Shown: one piece after another, positions 60,586 through 64,000 of the stretch | How the letters are laid out: every line of letters begins with the position of its first letter | Position numbering within the stretch: position 1 is the stretch's first letter | From: Syncephalastrum monosporum B8922 | Lineage: Eukaryota > Mucoromycota > Mucoromycetes > Mucorales > Syncephalastraceae | Reading direction: 5' to 3' | Assembly (NCBI GenBank): GCA_000697355.1 | Contig: JNEN01001230.1 | Coordinates: 186,001-250,000 of the forward strand | DNA length: 64,000 bases | Position numbers and translations under genes: made by a program | Notes under the pieces: generated by a model | Database searches by the model: none | What the model saw: the letters and a program-made list of their open reading frames with translations, nothing else | Told to the model about the DNA's origin: nothing

Positions 60586-62197
60586 ATGCTTCTTTTGATC
60601 ATCTCGGCCATTCAGGTAAATTATAGTCATTCATGTCACAGCAGCTATCCGTAACATCTTTATATCCAGGCCGTTTTGCAAGTCATGACAATTGTCTGTT
60701 TCGGCGCCATCTTGACAAGGGCCGGTATATTCAATATGGAGAAACAAAAGGCACGTTTATATTTATTGACAAAAAATTAAGAACCCTATCTTACATAATT
60801 TTTATCTTTATAGTGGCTTTCCAAAGTCAATATGATCTTCTTTACACCATGCCTTCTATTCTCCAATATTGCCTCGACTATCTCGCTCGAGAAATTGATG
60901 GCATTCTGGCCTATTCCGGCATTTTACTTGGTATTTTCCGTGGCTGCTTACACAGCAAGCCAACTGACATCTCGCTTGGCTGGCCTCAGCGCGGCCTACC
61001 GTCGCTTCGTCTTGGCATGTGTTATGTTTGGAAATACCAATTCGCTACCGATCGCGATCATTTCAAGCCTTGCCGTTTCTGAGGCCGGGAAAATTCTTTT
61101 TTGGGACGCCGACGATACCCAGGACTCTGTGGCAGCAAGGTAAGAGATGCATGAAAATAGAAGCAAAAATTTCATATGTATCTGATTGGCTCAAACTATC
61201 GATTTGGAATCTGTAGAGGCATTTCGTATACATTGTTCTTTGCTATCTTTGGTAAATTGAATATGGGAAAGGTGTACTAATACTAACGTTCTGTATTTCA
61301 GGAAATCTTGTCCGCTGGTCATATGGATACAGTCTCTTGCGTAAGCATGATGACGACGAAGTCGATACTCTAAGTACCGGTAGCAGCGTCTCATCAAGTC
61401 AGATATCGTCCAACTATGGAACCATGGTGGAAGAGGATTTGGAACGTCAAAATCAGAACTCGCTTCTGCGTCCCAACGGCATGCCCGATCGTCGACTGAG
61501 TTCTATGACGTTGACAGCTCAGCCAGAAGAACCTGAGGAAATTTCGAAGCCCCACCAAGAAGCGGAGAATACGCGTCTTTTGTCGACGTTCCCGAGTCTC
61601 CCAGACCAACAGCAACTGCCGCAGTCGGAAAGATCATGTGTGGTACGCTTAGCACGACGCATCCACGGTTTCATGTCACCGCCTTTGTATGCGGCCTTAT
61701 TGGCATTGTTGGTGGGATTGACGCCTTTGAAGAGCCTCCTGTACGACAAGCAATGGTTCCTGTACCCATGCTTCACGAAAGCCATTGAAACCTGCGGCCG
61801 AGCTGCCGTTCCCATCATCCTGGTCTGTCTCGGCGCGCAGCTGACTTGCATCTCTCGGTCGTCACATTCCGCCTCTCCCGCGATACGGAAGCCTGTGGCA
61901 ACAGCCATCTTTGTGCGTATGTTGCTGCTACCTTTTATTGCTATACCCGTTACCATCGCTTTTGCTACATATGGCGCATCTTGGTCACTCCTGGCCACTG
62001 ACCCCGTCTTCATCACCATGATGATTGTTCTCGGCTCCTCACCTACGGCGATCAATCTCGTCCAGATCACGCAAGTCAACGGGATATTCGAGGAAGAAAT
62101 GTTGCGCATGTTGTTTTGGAGCTACGGCGTCATTTGTGTTCCCGTGTGCACTCTCCTTGTGTTTGTGGCGCTAAGTATTGTTGATAAGCTTGTATGA
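60586..62197 (+). CDS. Auxin efflux carrier (AEC/PIN-like) family membrane transporter
   Basis: Five exons (60586-60615, 60670-60750, 60814-61139, 61217-61251, 61302-62197) give 455 residues. The N-terminal helices include VMTIVCFGAILTRAGIFN and NMIFFTPCLLFSNIASTI. The first half carries the family signature GNTNSLPIAIISSL, and a polar cytoplasmic loop of about 110 residues follows. The second half ends VFITMMIVLGSSPTAINLVQITQ and a final FWSYGVICVPVCTLLVFVAL. This is the layout of PIN-LIKES and yeast Ecm3-type proteins of the ER or vacuole. The substrate is unknown. Intron two (60751-60813) begins GCACGT: a GC-AG intron, since the only nearby GT would break the frame. Confidence 0.9.
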
Positions 62198-63150
62198 CCT
62201 ATCCCTGCACTTGATCTTTGATCCCTCTCCATCTGGCATACTGTTCCAAATTGCATACCCTACCTCTTAAATTTGAGCTTCCCGTGCTGTAAATACTGCA
62301 TACGCATACACGCATACTTTCATGAATAACATCCTTTGTGTTTGCATGTTGCATGAGATGAACTTTTATCACTTTCGCCTGTTGTTTCAGATCTTTGTTA
62401 CAGATCTTGTTGTCAGTCAGATGACCGTGTGCCAGCGCGGCATTTGGCTTCATGTTGGACAATGCACGTTCAATACCATGCTTCAGTAGCATTTGGACTC
62501 GATGGCCTCTCTACACAGACTGCATGGCCATGCGATGCATGCACTGGTTTTTTGATTATGGCGCTTTTGCTCTTGTCATGCACTTCGCCCTTGGAAGAGA
62601 TAATGACACTCAAAGTCGTATCTACGTGGTATGCTGATAATGAAAGGCTGTTTGTTTGGCATAAGCAGCGAATCCCTAAATTTTCTGAATGATTATTGTT
62701 TTGAGACACAAAGGTGACATCGCACAGCAACAAACAGAGTAACATCCTTTTTTTTTTTTTTTGCATCTACTGTTTATTTGCTCGATGCAAGGTCCACATG
62801 ACATGCGCACATTGGGCGACACACTGGGTTCGCGGGAGTTTCCTTTTTACTGGCCACGTAACTTGCATGAGGTACGTCAAAAAAGGAGAACTCAAACCCA
62901 ACTTGATAAGGTATCCAATTTTCTACCAATAAATCAACTCTATAGACATATAATGAGAACAGCGACTATAGTCTTGAAGGACATGGTACGCTATCTTTGA
63001 CGAAAGTGCATGATATAAGCATGGGTTCTTTATCATTGCGCTTTAGGAAGTAGATTCGGAAGCTCAAATTAACTGGGCATTTCAAGGAAAGGATGAAGCT
63101 TCTTTCACTTTCCAGAGAAACACAAGCAGAATTCCCCTGGTTCCATCGCC
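62198..63150. other. Spacer upstream of the cyclin gene
   Basis: No supported gene. A T tract lies at 62748-62762. A frame at 62761-63000 has no domain content and does not splice convincingly into the cyclin. Confidence 0.4.
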
Positions 63151-63996
63151 ATGGATCAGGTAACTCGGATACTCATGACCTGATTGCAGCAGCAGCAGAG
63201 CAGTGTAACTCACCGTGATATGCACAGTGGCTATTTACTAGAGAAGAGCTGCAGACAGCAATGCCATCTATAAGTAAAGATCGCATGTCCGCCGATGAGG
63301 AACAGCAGCGTCGATACGTCAGTTGCATGCTTATCCAGACCGTTGGCTGTCGTTTAGGACTGTATGTATCACTAATGCTATCCATTCACTGTAGAAAGTG
63401 GGATAGGGTATGCGTCTCATTCTATTTTTTGTTTCAAGGTCGCCCATTGCAATTGCAACTGCAACGACATTCTTCCACCGGTTCTACACTCGCTACTCGT
63501 TTCATGATTTCAATTTCGAGGTACACTAGGCCGAGCTGCTGCAGATTCTCCGCACCAAAGCGTCACACTGAGATGGGAGAGTAGTATATCGCAGGGACTT
63601 GCGTGTTTCTGGCGTGCAAAGTGGAGGAAGCTCACCGAAAGCTGAGCGACGTCATTGCTGCTGCTGTAGCATTCAAATATGGCACAGAAAATCACAGCAA
63701 GGAGAAAGGCAGAGTAAGTAACAGAGAGTCGGACACGATCAGCGGGACGAAAAAGATTAAGCAGCATCGACGTCTAGGTGTTCACTGAATGGCGGGAAGC
63801 TATACTTTCACACGAAGTCTTGGTCATGGAGACACTTTGCTTTGACTTCGCTATCCAACATCCACAATATTACCTCTATGAGTTTGCTGAAGAGTTGAAG
63901 AGTATGTGAGAAATGTTTGCAGATGGATGCGAGTTAATCAGTCACGATAGCATCGACAGATGTGCTAGAGTGTGCAAGCGCACTTGCATTTGACAG
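63151..63996 (+). CDS. Transcriptional cyclin (cyclin T/K, Ctk2/Pch1-like), 5' part
   Basis: Six exons are visible (63151-63159, 63228-63361, 63439-63520, 63585-63713, 63778-63901, 63960-63996). The gene continues past the window, since 63997 begins a GT donor. A 3-codon first exon (MDQ) leads into WLFTREELQTAMPS and the first cyclin fold: RRYVSCMLIQTVG, ATTFFHRFYTRYSF, then TCVFLACKVEEAHRKL. LSHEVLVMETLCFDFAIQHP and PYLY-like QYYLYEFAEEL open the region before the second fold. The VEE-H-RKL pattern places it with cyclins that pair with CDK9/CDK12-type kinases to phosphorylate the RNA polymerase II tail. The exact subtype is unsettled. Confidence 0.82.
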
Positions 63997-64000
63997 GTAT

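Noticed and set aside
60751..60813. Using the nearby GT at 60755 as donor in the carrier gene
   Set aside because: It would shift the frame of WLSKVNMIFF; only the GC donor at 60751 keeps the family sequence.

Overview
The window is nuclear DNA from a filamentous fungus. It most likely belongs to the Mucoromycota (Mucorales-like); that placement is inferred from gene content and gene structure, not from a marker phylogeny. The genes are compact and intron-rich: introns are mostly 55-100 bp, nearly all GT-AG with a few GC-AG. They sit on both strands with short spacers. The families are typical of early-diverging fungi: a CSL transcription factor, TALE and non-TALE homeodomain proteins, an Nrc-2/Fpk1-type AGC kinase, Arp2, LC8 dynein light chain, Sgf11, and a fused acyl-CoA reductase/acyltransferase. 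One tRNA gene, tRNA-His(GTG), is present.

Layout. 0.3-3.0 kb: a CobW/ZNG1-type zinc-chaperone GTPase and a 60-residue secreted peptide gene, both on the minus strand. 3.88-5.78 kb: a 1.9 kb element bounded by inverted arrays of a short motif (ACTGAATGA and variants), with a candidate 5-bp target duplication and one spliced gene of unknown function. 6.3-20.6 kb: a dense housekeeping and signalling block with Arp2, an Fpk1/Nrc-2 kinase, a homeodomain factor, a CAMK-like kinase, a membrane RING E3, a BAR protein and asparagine synthetase. 20.6-27.7 kb: a gene-poor region with dispersed repeats, tRNA-His, a decayed Gag-like ORF and a second decayed ORF, and a partial second copy of the tRNA-His flank. 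27.8-38.7 kb, all minus strand: a CSL factor, a Sec7-PH Arf exchange factor, a small hypothetical gene, and a 1608-residue fatty acyl-CoA reductase/acyltransferase fusion (FarAT-like). 40.6-45.6 kb: mitochondrial 3-hydroxyacyl-CoA dehydrogenase, a His-rich small protein and Sgf11. 46-47 kb: an inverted, interrupted copy of the dispersed repeat. 48.6-52.5 kb: a predicted receptor with a kelch ectodomain, one membrane segment and a cytoplasmic kinase domain. 55.4-64 kb: a TALE homeodomain factor, LC8, a PIN-like/AEC carrier and the start of a CDK9/12-type cyclin that runs off the window.

No operon-like logic applies. The most notable items are the FarAT-like fusion, whose acyltransferase motif I lacks the usual histidine; the kelch-TM-kinase receptor; the motif-bounded 1.9 kb element; a Sec7 domain that appears to lack the catalytic glutamate; and four independent GC-AG introns. 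Exon limits were worked out by hand from frame continuity and splice signals. The summed exon lengths of the main multi-exon models are multiples of three, except for Sgf11 and the gene inside the 1.9 kb element.
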